NCBI GenBank assembly: GCA_900541745.1 | Contig: UQLA01000006.1 | Location: forward strand, 1-64,000 | Length of the DNA: 64,000 nt | From: an uncultured Collinsella sp. | Lineage (GTDB): Bacteria > Actinomycetota > Coriobacteriia > Coriobacteriales > Coriobacteriaceae | Reading direction: 5' to 3' | Shown here: positions 26,942 to 34,574 of the stretch, in pieces | How positions within the stretch are numbered: the stretch's first letter is position 1 | How the letters are laid out: each line of letters opens with the position of its first letter | Made by a program: the position numbers and the translations under genes | The notes under the pieces: model-generated | What the model was told of the DNA's origin: nothing | The model's input: the letters and a program-made list of their open reading frames with translations, nothing else | Databases searched by the model: none

Positions 26942-27169
26942 TTATTCCTCCTTGGTCGATTGACTTACCTTATCTTCGAGCTCGCTAAACTCATCAGGAT
27001 TCATATCCAAGGCCTTGATAATAGCGAGCGCTTTCTGCCATGTTGGATCTTTTACTCGACCCGTTTGCAACTTTGAAATATAGGATGCATTTACGGTGTC
27101 GCTGGCAATGTCTGCTGGCTTTAAGCCTTTTAGCTGTAAGGCTGCGTTCATGGCTTCACTGAAAGACAT
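26942..27169 (-). CDS. XRE-family repressor of the lysogenic switch
   Basis: This 75-residue protein has one helix-turn-helix of the XRE/Cro-CI type (LKGLKPADIASDTVNASYI followed by SKLQTGR). It has no C-terminal dimer or peptidase domain, so it is a minimal repressor rather than a LexA-like CI. The ATG at 27169 follows AGGAGG by four bases. It is transcribed leftward away from four repeated operators and is opposed by a Cro-like gene, the layout of a lysis-lysogeny switch. Confidence 0.8.
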   Translation of the reverse strand: MSFSEAMNAALQLKGLKPADIASDTVNASYISKLQTGRVKDPTWQKALAIIKALDMNPDEFSELEDKVSQSTKEE

Positions 27170-27192
27170 CGTTCCTCCTATCAACACCGATT

Positions 27193-27222
27193 ATTTTAGC
27201 CTTTCCAATACGACATTTCCAA
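27193..27222 (-). promoter_or_regulatory. Leftward promoter for the repressor operon
   Basis: Read on the minus strand, TTGGAA (27222-27217) and TAAAAT (27198-27193) are 18 bases apart. Both tandem operators (27202-27229) lie across this promoter, so binding there should control the repressor. Confidence 0.5.
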
Positions 27223-27287
27223 TATGACAAAAATTTTTCTTGCAAACTGTCCAATACGACACTACACTGGCAGTGTCCAATACGACA
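27202..27287. promoter_or_regulatory. Four 14-bp operators of the prophage switch
   Basis: Four copies of a 14-mer are present: TTTCCAATACGACA (27202-27215), TTTCCAATATGACA (27216-27229), TGTCCAATACGACA (27248-27261) and the same again (27274-27287). The last two have the palindromic form TGTC-N6-GACA. Copies 1 and 2 are abutting tandem repeats in the leftward promoter. Copy 3 lies between the -35 and -10 of the rightward promoter, and copy 4 just downstream of it. This is the expected target of the XRE repressor and the Cro-like protein. Confidence 0.85.
27240..27268 (+). promoter_or_regulatory. Rightward early promoter
   Basis: TTGCAA (27240-27245) and TACACT (27263-27268) are exactly 17 bases apart, with operator copy 3 in the spacer. 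It drives the Cro-like gene and probably the whole early region. Confidence 0.65.
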
Positions 27288-27304
27288 GAACAGGAGGTGA
27301 GCGC

Positions 27305-27496
27305 ATGGACAAAATTACCGAAAAGGTTGGAGGATGGCTTCAGCGCCCTGGCAATACAAAAAAGAAAATGGCCGCTGAGCTTGGGATTACACCTGATTCG
27401 CTTACTAACAAGCTGACTGGCGAGACGCCGTGGCTTTGGCTGGAGGTTAGGAAGATCGCATCAATCATTGGGTGCAAGATTTCCGACTTTTGCTAG
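27305..27496 (+). CDS. Cro-like small DNA-binding protein
   Basis: This 63-residue protein has a helix-turn-helix (TKKKMAAELGITPDSLTNKL) followed by a short C-terminal strand region. The ATG at 27305 follows AGGAGGTG. It is the first rightward gene after the operators and opposes the XRE repressor, so a Cro role is inferred from position. Confidence 0.75.
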   Translation: MDKITEKVGGWLQRPGNTKKKMAAELGITPDSLTNKLTGETPWLWLEVRKIASIIGCKISDFC

Positions 27497-27539
27497 CCAA
27501 ACCAAACGACTCCCAAAAGGCAAAGGGAAGGAGGAATGG

Positions 27540-27680
27540 ATGCCTGACTGGCAGTTCTGGGCAATCGCCTCTTGGTTCCTAGCGATCTTTTTCAGAATCG
27601 ATCGAATCTACGATTCCGTTAAAGAGATCAAGCGCGACCTCGCCAAGCAGGTTAAGCGGGGAGGAGGAAGAGATGCCTGA
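27540..27680 (+). CDS. Membrane microprotein
   Basis: This 46-residue protein has one hydrophobic segment near the N-terminus (FWAIASWFLAIFF) and a basic helical tail. AGGAGG lies five bases before the ATG. Its end overlaps the next start. No family is recognised. Confidence 0.65.
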   Translation: MPDWQFWAIASWFLAIFFRIDRIYDSVKEIKRDLAKQVKRGGGRDA

Positions 27681-27825
27681 CACGATCCAATGGACGCTCA
27701 ACTTCTGTGCCGGCATGTGCGTGGCCCTGTTATTTGAGGCTGTCCGCATTCAGATAAAAGTCGACGACATAGAAAAGCGTCTCATCCCCCAAGACCAGAA
27801 AGAAGGAGAAGGAAATGTCGATTGA
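27673..27825 (+). CDS. Small prophage protein, 50 aa
   Basis: The product starts MPDTIQWTLNFCAGMCVALL, with a short hydrophobic segment and then a charged helix. The gene overlaps the previous stop, and its ribosome site GAGGAGG lies within that gene. The sequence resembles the preceding 46-aa protein in plan (MPD start, hydrophobic segment, charged tail). No family is recognised. Confidence 0.6.
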   Translation: MPDTIQWTLNFCAGMCVALLFEAVRIQIKVDDIEKRLIPQDQKEGEGNVD

Positions 27826-27952
27826 GGAGCTTGAGAAGCGCGAGCGCGATGCTTACGAGGCTTTCATGGAGGCAGACTGGATGCACGTCGACATGCGACT
27901 GAACGAGTGGCTGGATGCCGCCCATGAGCTTAACGAGGCGATGGGGCTGTGA
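27815..27952 (+). CDS. Small acidic prophage protein, 45 aa
   Basis: This entirely helical-looking, acidic peptide (MSIEELEKRERDAYEAFMEA at its start) has AGAAGGAGA upstream and overlaps both neighbours. No family is recognised. Confidence 0.55.
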   Translation: MSIEELEKRERDAYEAFMEADWMHVDMRLNEWLDAAHELNEAMGL

Positions 27953-28065
27953 TTGCCGATTGGTTCGAGCGCCATCCGATTGTCGGTTTCGGGCTTTTCT
28001 ACACGGGCTTCAGGGCTGCAGAGATTTTCATCACGACTCTGTTGAATGAGGCGAACAGGCTGTGA
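27949..28065 (+). CDS. Small prophage protein, 38 aa
   Basis: It starts with GTG overlapping the previous stop as GTGA. The peptide has an aromatic, mildly hydrophobic middle (PIVGFGLFYTGFRAAEIF). No family is recognised; the overlap pattern is the main support. Confidence 0.45.
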   Translation: MIADWFERHPIVGFGLFYTGFRAAEIFITTLLNEANRL

Positions 28066-28184
28066 GGCGCAGGTCTCCAGACTTTGAGAAGGGCTTCAAC
28101 TACTGCCTGTTTCTCAACGTCATCGTACTTTTAGCCGTCCTACTCCTCGTGCTTTTGGTCAAAGCCCTAGAAGGATGCTTATGA
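28062..28184 (+). CDS. Membrane microprotein, 40 aa
   Basis: It starts with GTG overlapping the previous stop as GTGA. A basic N-terminus is followed by one strong transmembrane helix (LFLNVIVLLAVLLLVLLV). It is the last of five overlapping microproteins in this run and lies immediately before the structured non-coding region. Confidence 0.5.
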   Translation: MRRRSPDFEKGFNYCLFLNVIVLLAVLLLVLLVKALEGCL

Positions 28185-28236
28185 GCTTGAGTATGGCCGC
28201 TTCGTAAATGAGCGAAACCGCCACCCTCAGCAACCG

Positions 28237-28771
28237 TGGAATTCTATTCCAGACCATTTCGCAGAAATCCGCGAAGTCATTGCGCTGGTAGATAGCGCAC
28301 TGCTGTTCATCCGCTACGTACCCGTCTCCATCGGCGTCGGGCTTTCTGGCCTTCTCCTTGACGCCGATCGCAAGGCGGTACCTGTGTCGCCGGCAGGCAA
28401 CCCCAGGCGACATGGAACGCAGCACACCCATATCAAGCTGTTCCGCCTGACGAGACGGGCGCGTAGCGGATGAATGGAGCGACCTTTGATAACCGCATCC
28501 GCCATTTGCCGTGAGCAGGGGGAGCCTGTGACGGCTGCAATGGCTCGGCAGCTGGCTCCGTTGAAAAGCCAGACAGTCAGGTGCGATGCCTGGCACAGGC
28601 AAGTCTCAGCGCCATGTGGTGCGCATCCGCTATCAACTCGTCGTAGACGTCTCGATAGTTCTCTGCCCGTCCGTTACCGCCAGGATGTGCACCTCAAGGC
28701 GCTGAGAAAAGAAGAGTGGCTCCGAGAACACTCCTTTGAATTGGAACGCAGGGGAGTGAAAAGGGAGCCAC
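28237..28771 (+). ncRNA. Candidate giant structured RNA (about 535 nt)
   Basis: The 617 bases between 28185 and 28801 hold no convincing gene but many compatible helices. Pairs are: 28237-242/246-251; 258-262/271-275; 281-285/295-299; 306-328/452-474 (23 bp with one U-G and one A-C); inside it 330-338/360-368 (9 bp), 385-391/406-412 and 414-418/440-444; 501-512/531-544 (11 bp with bulges); 552-557/567-572; 587-592/596-601; 604-613/698-707 (10 bp perfect), enclosing 618-628/683-693 (11 bp, one G-U) and 630-634/654-658; and 716-723/764-771 enclosing 730-734/753-757. None conflict. Large ornate RNAs of this size (ROOL, GOLLD) are known from phages; membership is not shown. No clear promoter or U-run terminator is seen, so it may be processed from the early transcript. 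Slightly better pairing favours the + strand. Confidence 0.6.
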
Positions 28772-28801
28772 AGGCAAACACCCACTAAAGGAGGTGGACG
28801 C

Positions 28802-29131
28802 ATGAATCATACCAAAAGCGCCTGGGTCAATCCGCTCAGCGAGTTCCAGCAGACCATGGATGCGGCGGCGGAGAAGTTGCGCAATCAGCTCGAAGACCTC
28901 GAACCGTACTGCGGATCGCAGGCGCTCAAGTTCGCCGTCAGGGCGGGTCTGCAACCGCAGATGGCATACACGGTCTCCGAGACGTCCAAGTATACGGGGG
29001 TCTCGGCAAGCACCCTTTATGCGGAGAACAAGGCTGGACGATTGCCGTTCAAGACAATCGGCAGCAGGAATGCGCTCATAAGAGTGGTCGATGTCGACAA
29101 GTGGATGGAGGGACGCTCCGATGGCCGTTAG
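28802..29131 (+). CDS. Helix-turn-helix protein, excisionase-like
   Basis: The 109-residue protein has a helical N-terminal half and a C-terminal MerR/excisionase-type helix-turn-helix (AYTVSETSKYTGVSASTLYA, then a wing ending GRLPFKTIGSRN). Such domains are found in excisionases and phage regulators. AAAGGAGG lies before the ATG. Excisionase is possible but its distance from int argues equally for an early regulator. Confidence 0.65.
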   Translation: MNHTKSAWVNPLSEFQQTMDAAAEKLRNQLEDLEPYCGSQALKFAVRAGLQPQMAYTVSETSKYTGVSASTLYAENKAGRLPFKTIGSRNALIRVVDVDKWMEGRSDGR

Positions 29132-29270
29132 GATTTTCGATTTCCTTTCGGACCGCTGGATGCGGCTCAACCCGAAGCTGCGCAACGCCATCGTCTCGAC
29201 CGTCCTCATCGCGGGGCTGATCTTCGCGGGATGGCTCGAGGGCACCGCTCCGAGCGGCATGTACTACTAG
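29121..29270 (+). CDS. Membrane microprotein, 49 aa
   Basis: This small protein has one transmembrane helix (NAIVSTVLIAGLIFAGWL) and a short outside tail ending MYY. The start lies inside the end of the preceding HTH gene. No family is recognised. Confidence 0.6.
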   Translation: MAVRIFDFLSDRWMRLNPKLRNAIVSTVLIAGLIFAGWLEGTAPSGMYY

Positions 29271-29279
29271 GAGGTGCCG

Positions 29280-29486
29280 ATGGTCGGCTTCTTTGGATGG
29301 ACCGCCGAGCGCGGTCGAGACGGCAGCTGGTTCGCGACCAAGTTTGTCGAGAAGGGCCCAACGAGGGGCAGCGCGACCGGAATCGTCCGCTCGCGCCACC
29401 TGCTGGCCGACGTCAGCAAGGCCGCGAACAAGGAAGCTGCGATGCGTGAGATCAAGCGTCTCTACGTAATCGGAGCGCTGCAATGA
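29280..29486 (+). CDS. Hypothetical prophage protein, 68 aa
   Basis: The protein is small and basic, starting MVGFFGWTAERGRDG, with no membrane segment. AGGAGG lies five bases before the ATG. It overlaps the next gene by four bases (ATGA). No family is recognised. Confidence 0.6.
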   Translation: MVGFFGWTAERGRDGSWFATKFVEKGPTRGSATGIVRSRHLLADVSKAANKEAAMREIKRLYVIGALQ

Positions 29487-30001
29487 CGGAACCGACCGAA
29501 AACAATGGAGAAAATGTGGAATCGGTGGTAGTTGTCCCTCGCAAAAGGGACAACTCATATTTCTGGCGCTCTGACGAGGACAGATACATCAGGACGCACA
29601 GGATGGACGGCTATCTGCTGCTGTCGGAGATGATGACAGGCCGCGGATGGCCGAGGTCTCCCGAAGCCATCAAGAAGCACGCCAAGAGGGTGCTCGGAAT
29701 CAACCTGAGCAAATACCCCGAATCGGGGATGCACCGCTGCATCTCGTGCGGGAAGTGGGATGTGCGCCCCAACTCCCATGCCGGGCGGATGGGGCTTTGC
29801 CCCGCCTGCTGGAGACGAAGGCAGGCGGAAGCCATCCGCGAGGGCATGGACGAGAAGAAGGCCGAGGCCGAGTACCAGAGGGAAAAGAAGCGCAGGCGCG
29901 ATGCGAGAAAGCGCCTGCAACGAGAGAAGGAAAAGAACAATGGAAAAGACTGTGGAACAGGTTCAGGCGAAGCCGGAGCCCGTGAAGATCTCGGCGCTTG
30001 A
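29483..30001 (+). CDS. Zinc-finger DNA-binding-like prophage protein
   Basis: The 172-residue protein has a Myb/SANT-like or tryptophan-rich N-terminal region (YFWRSDEDRYIRTHRMDGYL and a second helix with SPEAIKKHAKRVLG). A single zinc ribbon follows (CISCGKWDV ... CPACWRRR), then a very basic helical tail. The C-terminal 60 bases are also read in another frame as the start of the next gene. Function unknown; DNA binding is inferred. Confidence 0.6.
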   Translation: MTEPTENNGENVESVVVVPRKRDNSYFWRSDEDRYIRTHRMDGYLLLSEMMTGRGWPRSPEAIKKHAKRVLGINLSKYPESGMHRCISCGKWDVRPNSHAGRMGLCPACWRRRQAEAIREGMDEKKAEAEYQREKKRRRDARKRLQREKEKNNGKDCGTGSGEAGAREDLGA

Positions 30002-31349
30002 GCTCGAGAACGTCAAGCGCATCAGGGCCGTGGCACTGCGCCCGACCGAGAACGGCCTGACCGTCATCGGCGGTCGCAACGGTCAGGGCAAGACTAGCGT
30101 GGTCGATGCAATCTCGTGGGCGCTCGGCGGTAAGCGCAAGCAGCCGTCCAAGCCAAATCGCGAGGGCAGCGCGACACCGGCGAAACTCCACGTTGAGCTG
30201 AGCAACGGCCTCGTGGTCGAGCGCTCGGGCAAGAACGCATCGCTCACCGTGACCGACCCATCAGGCAAGAAGGCAGGCCAGAAGCTTCTCGACAGCTTCA
30301 TCGAGGAGCTTGCAATCGACCTGCCGAAGTTCATGGTCATGACCGACAACGAGAAGGCGCAGGAGCTGCTGCGAATCATCGGAATCGGCGGCGAGCTGGA
30401 TGAGCTGGACAAGAAGCTGAACGCCCTGAAGGCTGAGCGTCTCGATATCGGTCAGCGCAAGCGCGCCAAGGACAAGATCGCAGAGGAGATGCCGTTCTTC
30501 CCTGATGCTCCCGACCACCGCGTGTCGCCTGCCGAGCTCATCGAGCAGCAGCAGGCAATCCTCGCGAAGAACGGCGAGAACCAGCGCAAGCGCGAGAAGG
30601 TCGGCATCATCAAGCAGCAGCGCGACAACCTGAACGTGCTGTGCGATAGCCTGAACACCCAGATCATGTCGCTCAACGAGGAGCTGAAACGCAAGACCGA
30701 AGAGCTGATGAAGCTCACCGAGGACTACCAGACCGCGCTCAAGGATGCAGCCGACCTCGAGGACGAGAAGACCGATGAGATCGAGCAGAGCATCGCCAAC
30801 ATCGATGCGCTCAACCAGAAGGTCGAGGCGAACGAGCGCCGCAAGCAGGCGCTCAAGGATGCCGAGTCGCTCGGCGACGACTACCAGAGCTGCAACAGCG
30901 AGGTCAATGCGGTCGAGAACCAGCGCAAGAAGCTGCTCGAGACCGCCAAGATGCCACTGGACGGCCTGACGGTCGAGGACGGCAAGCTGGTGTACAACGG
31001 CGCGGTCTGGTCGGACATGAGCGGTGCGGAGCAGCTCCGCGTGGCGACGGCGGTCGTTCGCTCGCTCAAGCCCGAGTGCGGGTTCGTCCTGGTCGATAAA
31101 TTGGAACAGATGGACCCGCAGACGCTCGCCGAGTTCGGTGCCTGGGCCGAGTCCGAGGGCCTTCAGGTCATCGGCACCCGCGTGGCGACCGATGACACCT
31201 GCTCGGTCATCATCGAGGACGGGCGCGTGGTCGAGGGCGCCGGGCAGCTGAAGGCCGAGACGCCTGAGATTAAGGTCGAGATTCCCGATGTAAAGATTCC
31301 CGAGGTCAATATTCCCGCCGCCATGACGCAGTTCGGAGGTAGCTTCTAA
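29940..31349 (+). CDS. RecF/SMC-like AAA ATPase
   Basis: The 469-residue protein has Walker A GGRNGQGKTSVVDAI at about residue 42, long helical coiled-coil regions (about 130-330) and a C-terminal ABC-type ATPase end (SGAEQLRVATAVVRSL then GFVLVDKLEQMD). This is the plan of SbcC/Rad50-like and phage recombination ATPases. The ATG at 29940 is weakly preceded by AAGGAAAAG. It leads a four-gene recombination module with the next three genes. Confidence 0.8.
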   Translation: MEKTVEQVQAKPEPVKISALELENVKRIRAVALRPTENGLTVIGGRNGQGKTSVVDAISWALGGKRKQPSKPNREGSATPAKLHVELSNGLVVERSGKNASLTVTDPSGKKAGQKLLDSFIEELAIDLPKFMVMTDNEKAQELLRIIGIGGELDELDKKLNALKAERLDIGQRKRAKDKIAEEMPFFPDAPDHRVSPAELIEQQQAILAKNGENQRKREKVGIIKQQRDNLNVLCDSLNTQIMSLNEELKRKTEELMKLTEDYQTALKDAADLEDEKTDEIEQSIANIDALNQKVEANERRKQALKDAESLGDDYQSCNSEVNAVENQRKKLLETAKMPLDGLTVEDGKLVYNGAVWSDMSGAEQLRVATAVVRSLKPECGFVLVDKLEQMDPQTLAEFGAWAESEGLQVIGTRVATDDTCSVIIEDGRVVEGAGQLKAETPEIKVEIPDVKIPEVNIPAAMTQFGGSF

Positions 31350-32422
31350 TGACGTTCCAGATCACCCGCGGTCAGCGCCTCCGCCCCCAAAAGGTCGTCA
31401 TCTACGGCCCCGAGGGCGTCGGCAAGACGACGCTTGCGGCTCAATTCCCAAGCCCCCTGTTCATCGACACCGAAAGCTCGTCCGACTACCTGGACGTCCC
31501 GCGCCTTCCCGCGCCAACGAGCTGGCAGATGCTGCTCGATGAGGTCATGTGGATTCGCGATTACCCCGAGGAGTGCGGAGGCACACTTGTCTTGGACACT
31601 GCCGACTGGGCGCAAAAGCTGGCGGTCGATGACGTGTGCGGTGTCATGGGCTACAAGAGTATCGAGGACGCGGGCTACGGCAAGGGCTACACCTACGTGA
31701 CCGAGCGCTTCGGAAAGCTGCTGAACCTGCTGAGCGAGGTGTGCGAGCGCGGCTGCAACGTGGTCGTGACCGCCCATGCCATCATCAGCAAGTTCGAGCA
31801 GCCCGATGAGATGGGGGCCTACGACCGCTGGGGGCTGAAGCTCATCGACGGCAAGAAGGCCAGCGTCGCGGCGATGCTCAAGGAGTGGGCGGACGCAGTA
31901 CTCTTCGCCAACTACAAGACCATCGTCATCACCACCAGCAAGGACGGCAAGGTCGGCAAGGCCCAGGGCGGCAAGAACCGAATGCTCTACTGCTCGCATG
32001 CCGCCACGTGGGACGCGAAGAACCGCTGGGGCCTGCCGGACGAGGTCCCCATGGAGTACCAGCAGCTGACGCCGTTCATCCCCGTCCCACAGCTCACACG
32101 GCAGCAACCGCAGGTGCAGCAGCGGGCGGTCGAGACGGTCAACGTCTCCACGGTCACGCCCGAGCAAATCGAGCAGGCGCGAAACATCCCAGACCCGTTC
32201 GAGCCTGAGCGCCCGGCATACCTCAAGCCGCTCTACGACCTTATGCAGCGTGACGGCATAAGTGCGGAGACGGTGAGCGAGGCCATCTTCAAGCGCGGTT
32301 ATTTCCCCGAGGGCACGCCGGTCGAATCGCTGCCCGAGGATTTCGCAAACTTCCTCGTCGCGGTGTGGGACGGGATGCGCGAGTACATCAATTCCGGCAT
32401 GGCAGCCGGTCGAAAGGAGTAA
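31349..32422 (+). CDS. Sak4-like RecA-fold ATPase (single-strand annealing)
   Basis: The 357-residue protein has Walker A VVIYGPEGVGKTTLAAQF near residue 16, a Walker B-like LVLDTADWAQKL, and VVVTAHAI. This RecA-core family is common in phages as a recombinase accessory or single-strand annealing protein (Sak4). It overlaps the ATPase stop by one base and is followed within three bases by a DUF669-like gene, a typical pairing. The C-terminal third is helical and not assigned. Confidence 0.8.
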   Translation: MTFQITRGQRLRPQKVVIYGPEGVGKTTLAAQFPSPLFIDTESSSDYLDVPRLPAPTSWQMLLDEVMWIRDYPEECGGTLVLDTADWAQKLAVDDVCGVMGYKSIEDAGYGKGYTYVTERFGKLLNLLSEVCERGCNVVVTAHAIISKFEQPDEMGAYDRWGLKLIDGKKASVAAMLKEWADAVLFANYKTIVITTSKDGKVGKAQGGKNRMLYCSHAATWDAKNRWGLPDEVPMEYQQLTPFIPVPQLTRQQPQVQQRAVETVNVSTVTPEQIEQARNIPDPFEPERPAYLKPLYDLMQRDGISAETVSEAIFKRGYFPEGTPVESLPEDFANFLVAVWDGMREYINSGMAAGRKE

Positions 32423-32425
32423 GAA

Positions 32426-32962
32426 ATGGCAAACGATATGGGTCAGTCCTTTGGGTGGGACGGCGAAATCGATGCGGTAGAGAACGAGCTCGAGCTGATG
32501 GAGCCCGGCGAGTACTGGGCCACGGTCGAGAACGTAGAGCGCCAGCAATTCAACGGCAGCGACAAGATGTGCGCCTGCCCCATCGCCAAGGTGAACGTCC
32601 GCCTGGACAACGGTCGCGTGCTCTCCGACCGCCTGTTCCTGAATTCCAAGAGCGCTTGGAAAATCACCCAGTTCTTCGTCTCGATCGGGATGCGAGCGGT
32701 CGATGCCCCCAAGGAGCAGAAGCTGAAGATGGATTGGGTCGGCGCGGTCGGTCGCCGCTGCAAAATCAAAGTCGGCACCCACGAGTACAAGGACAAGACC
32801 TACAACGAGATCTCCGAGTGGATGAAGCCCGAGGCGCAGGCCGCAGCACCCCAGCAGCACGTCTACGGCAACGCCACCCCCGAGCCTGTCTCACCTGCGC
32901 TGCAGGGCATGATCAACCAGACCTTCCAGCAGGCTCAGGCTGCGCAGAACGGGGGCTTCTAA
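32426..32962 (+). CDS. DUF669-family protein, probable ssDNA-binding partner
   Basis: The 178-residue protein has an OB-like central region (MEPGEYWATVENVERQQF, then ILKV-type strands to CKIKVGTHEYKDKTYNEI) and a Gln-rich flexible tail ending in GGF. Phage DUF669 proteins commonly sit beside Sak4-like ATPases and are thought to act like SSB. The assignment rests on the sequence plan and neighbours. Confidence 0.7.
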   Translation: MANDMGQSFGWDGEIDAVENELELMEPGEYWATVENVERQQFNGSDKMCACPIAKVNVRLDNGRVLSDRLFLNSKSAWKITQFFVSIGMRAVDAPKEQKLKMDWVGAVGRRCKIKVGTHEYKDKTYNEISEWMKPEAQAAAPQQHVYGNATPEPVSPALQGMINQTFQQAQAAQNGGF

Positions 32963-32965
32963 GGA

Positions 32966-34573
32966 ATGAAGTTCAACCTGCGTCCCTATCAGGAGCAGGC
33001 CATAGCCGCAATTGAGGAGCGCTGGGAAGCGGGAGACCGCGCAACGCTCCTCGTACAGGCAACGGGTACCGGCAAGACAATCGTCATGGCCGGCGTCACA
33101 GAGGACGCGGTCCGCGATGGCGGTCGCGTCCTCATTCTTGCCCACCGCGGCGAGCTGCTCCAACAGGCAGCCGACAAGCTGCAATCATCCACGGGCCTGC
33201 GCTGCTCGGTCGAGAAGGCCGAGGACACGAGCGTGGGGACATTCGAGCGCGTGACGGTCGGATCCGTCCAGACCCTGTGCCGCGAGAAGCGCCTTCGGGC
33301 GCTCGGCAGGGACAGGTTCACGCACATCCTCATCGATGAGTGCCATCATGCCGTCTCATCGAGCTATCAGGCGGTACTCGACTACTTCGCCGGCGCGAAG
33401 GTGCTAGGCGTTACCGCCACGGCAGATCGCGGCGACCGCCAGAACCTCGGCAAGGTATTCGACTCGCTGGCATTCGAGTACAACATGCCCGAGGCCATCA
33501 AGGACGGCTACCTGTGCCCGATCAAGGCGCAGACCGTTCCGCTCCAGCTCGACATCTCAAATGTCTCCGTGCGCTCAGGTGACTGGGCTGCGGACGAGCT
33601 GGGCACCGCGCTCGACCCGTACCTGCCGCAGATCGCCCAGGAGATGAAGAACGCCGGGCTTGAGGAGCGCAAGACGGTCGTGTTCCTGCCGCTCATCAAG
33701 ACAAGCCAGAAGTTCTGCCGCCTGCTCAACGAATGCGGATTCCGCGCCGTAGAGGTCAACGGACAGAGCGAGGACCGCGCCCAAATTCTCAAAGATTTCG
33801 ATAGCGGTAAGTACGACGTACTGTGTAACTCACTCCTTTTGACCGAGGGTTGGGATTGCCCGAGCGTCGACTGCATCGTCAACCTTCGACCGACCAAGAG
33901 CCGAGCCCTCTTTGCTCAGATAGTGGGTCGTGGCACTCGCCTGTCCCCCGAGACTGGCAAGACCGACCTGCTGCTGCTCGACTTCCTGTGGATGACCGAA
34001 CGTTTGGAGTTAGTTCGCCCTGCAGCGCTCGTTACGAGCTCTCGCGAGGTCGCGCAGAAGATGACCGCCATGGTCGAGCAGGCCGGATGCCCGGTCGACC
34101 TGCAGAAGGTCGAGAGCAAGGCATCTGACGAGGTGGTCGCTGAGCGCGAGGAAGCACTCGCCAAACAGCTCGCCGAGCAGCGTAAGAAGAAGGCCAAGCT
34201 GGTCAACCCGCTGCAGTACGAGATGTCCATCGCAGCCGAGGACCTGAGCGGATACATTCCCGAGTTCGCCTGGGAGATGGCCCCCGCCACAGACAAGCAG
34301 AAAGCGGCGCTCGAGAAGTACGGCATCGACGCTTCCGAGATTTCAAACGCCGGCAAGGCGTCGAAGCTGCTCGACCGCGTGAAGAAGCGCCGCGATAGCG
34401 GACTCAGCTCGCCCAAGCAAATCCGTCTGCTCGAGCGTCGAGGATTCAAGCATGTCGGCACGTGGTCGATGGAAGCCGCAAGCTCGATGATCTCGCGAAT
34501 CAGTGCGAGCGGATGGCGAATCCCGAGCGGCGTGAACCCTGCGACGTACGTACCGAATGAAAGGAATGAATAA
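32966..34573 (+). CDS. SF2 DEAD/DEAH-box helicase
   Basis: The 535-residue protein has the Q-like RPYQEQAIAAI, Walker A QATGTGKTIV (near residue 31), the DECH box LIDECHHAVS, motif III VTATADR, and motif VI QIVGRGTRLSPETG in the second RecA domain. The C-terminal 150 residues are helical. Such helicases accompany Sak4/DUF669 modules and probably unwind DNA during phage replication or recombination. Confidence 0.88.
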   Translation: MKFNLRPYQEQAIAAIEERWEAGDRATLLVQATGTGKTIVMAGVTEDAVRDGGRVLILAHRGELLQQAADKLQSSTGLRCSVEKAEDTSVGTFERVTVGSVQTLCREKRLRALGRDRFTHILIDECHHAVSSSYQAVLDYFAGAKVLGVTATADRGDRQNLGKVFDSLAFEYNMPEAIKDGYLCPIKAQTVPLQLDISNVSVRSGDWAADELGTALDPYLPQIAQEMKNAGLEERKTVVFLPLIKTSQKFCRLLNECGFRAVEVNGQSEDRAQILKDFDSGKYDVLCNSLLLTEGWDCPSVDCIVNLRPTKSRALFAQIVGRGTRLSPETGKTDLLLLDFLWMTERLELVRPAALVTSSREVAQKMTAMVEQAGCPVDLQKVESKASDEVVAEREEALAKQLAEQRKKKAKLVNPLQYEMSIAAEDLSGYIPEFAWEMAPATDKQKAALEKYGIDASEISNAGKASKLLDRVKKRRDSGLSSPKQIRLLERRGFKHVGTWSMEAASSMISRISASGWRIPSGVNPATYVPNERNE

Positions 34574-34574
34574 G

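Noticed and set aside
28306..28474. The 23-bp inverted repeats as ends of an invertible DNA segment
   Set aside because: The 123 bases between them contain hairpins rather than a promoter or gene end, and no invertase gene lies nearby; an RNA stem explains them better. PCR for inversion would decide.
28159..28602. 147-codon minus-strand frame in the structured gap, and a 104-codon plus frame at 28474-28788
   Set aside because: Parts read like plausible protein, but neither has a good start site, both are crossed by long helices and neither has a recognisable domain. A decayed gene on the minus strand remains possible, so this is a rejection at moderate confidence.
31346..32860. 504-codon minus-strand frame opposite the Sak4-like and DUF669 genes
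   Set aside because: Shadow frame; the plus-strand proteins have clear motifs and tight gene overlaps.
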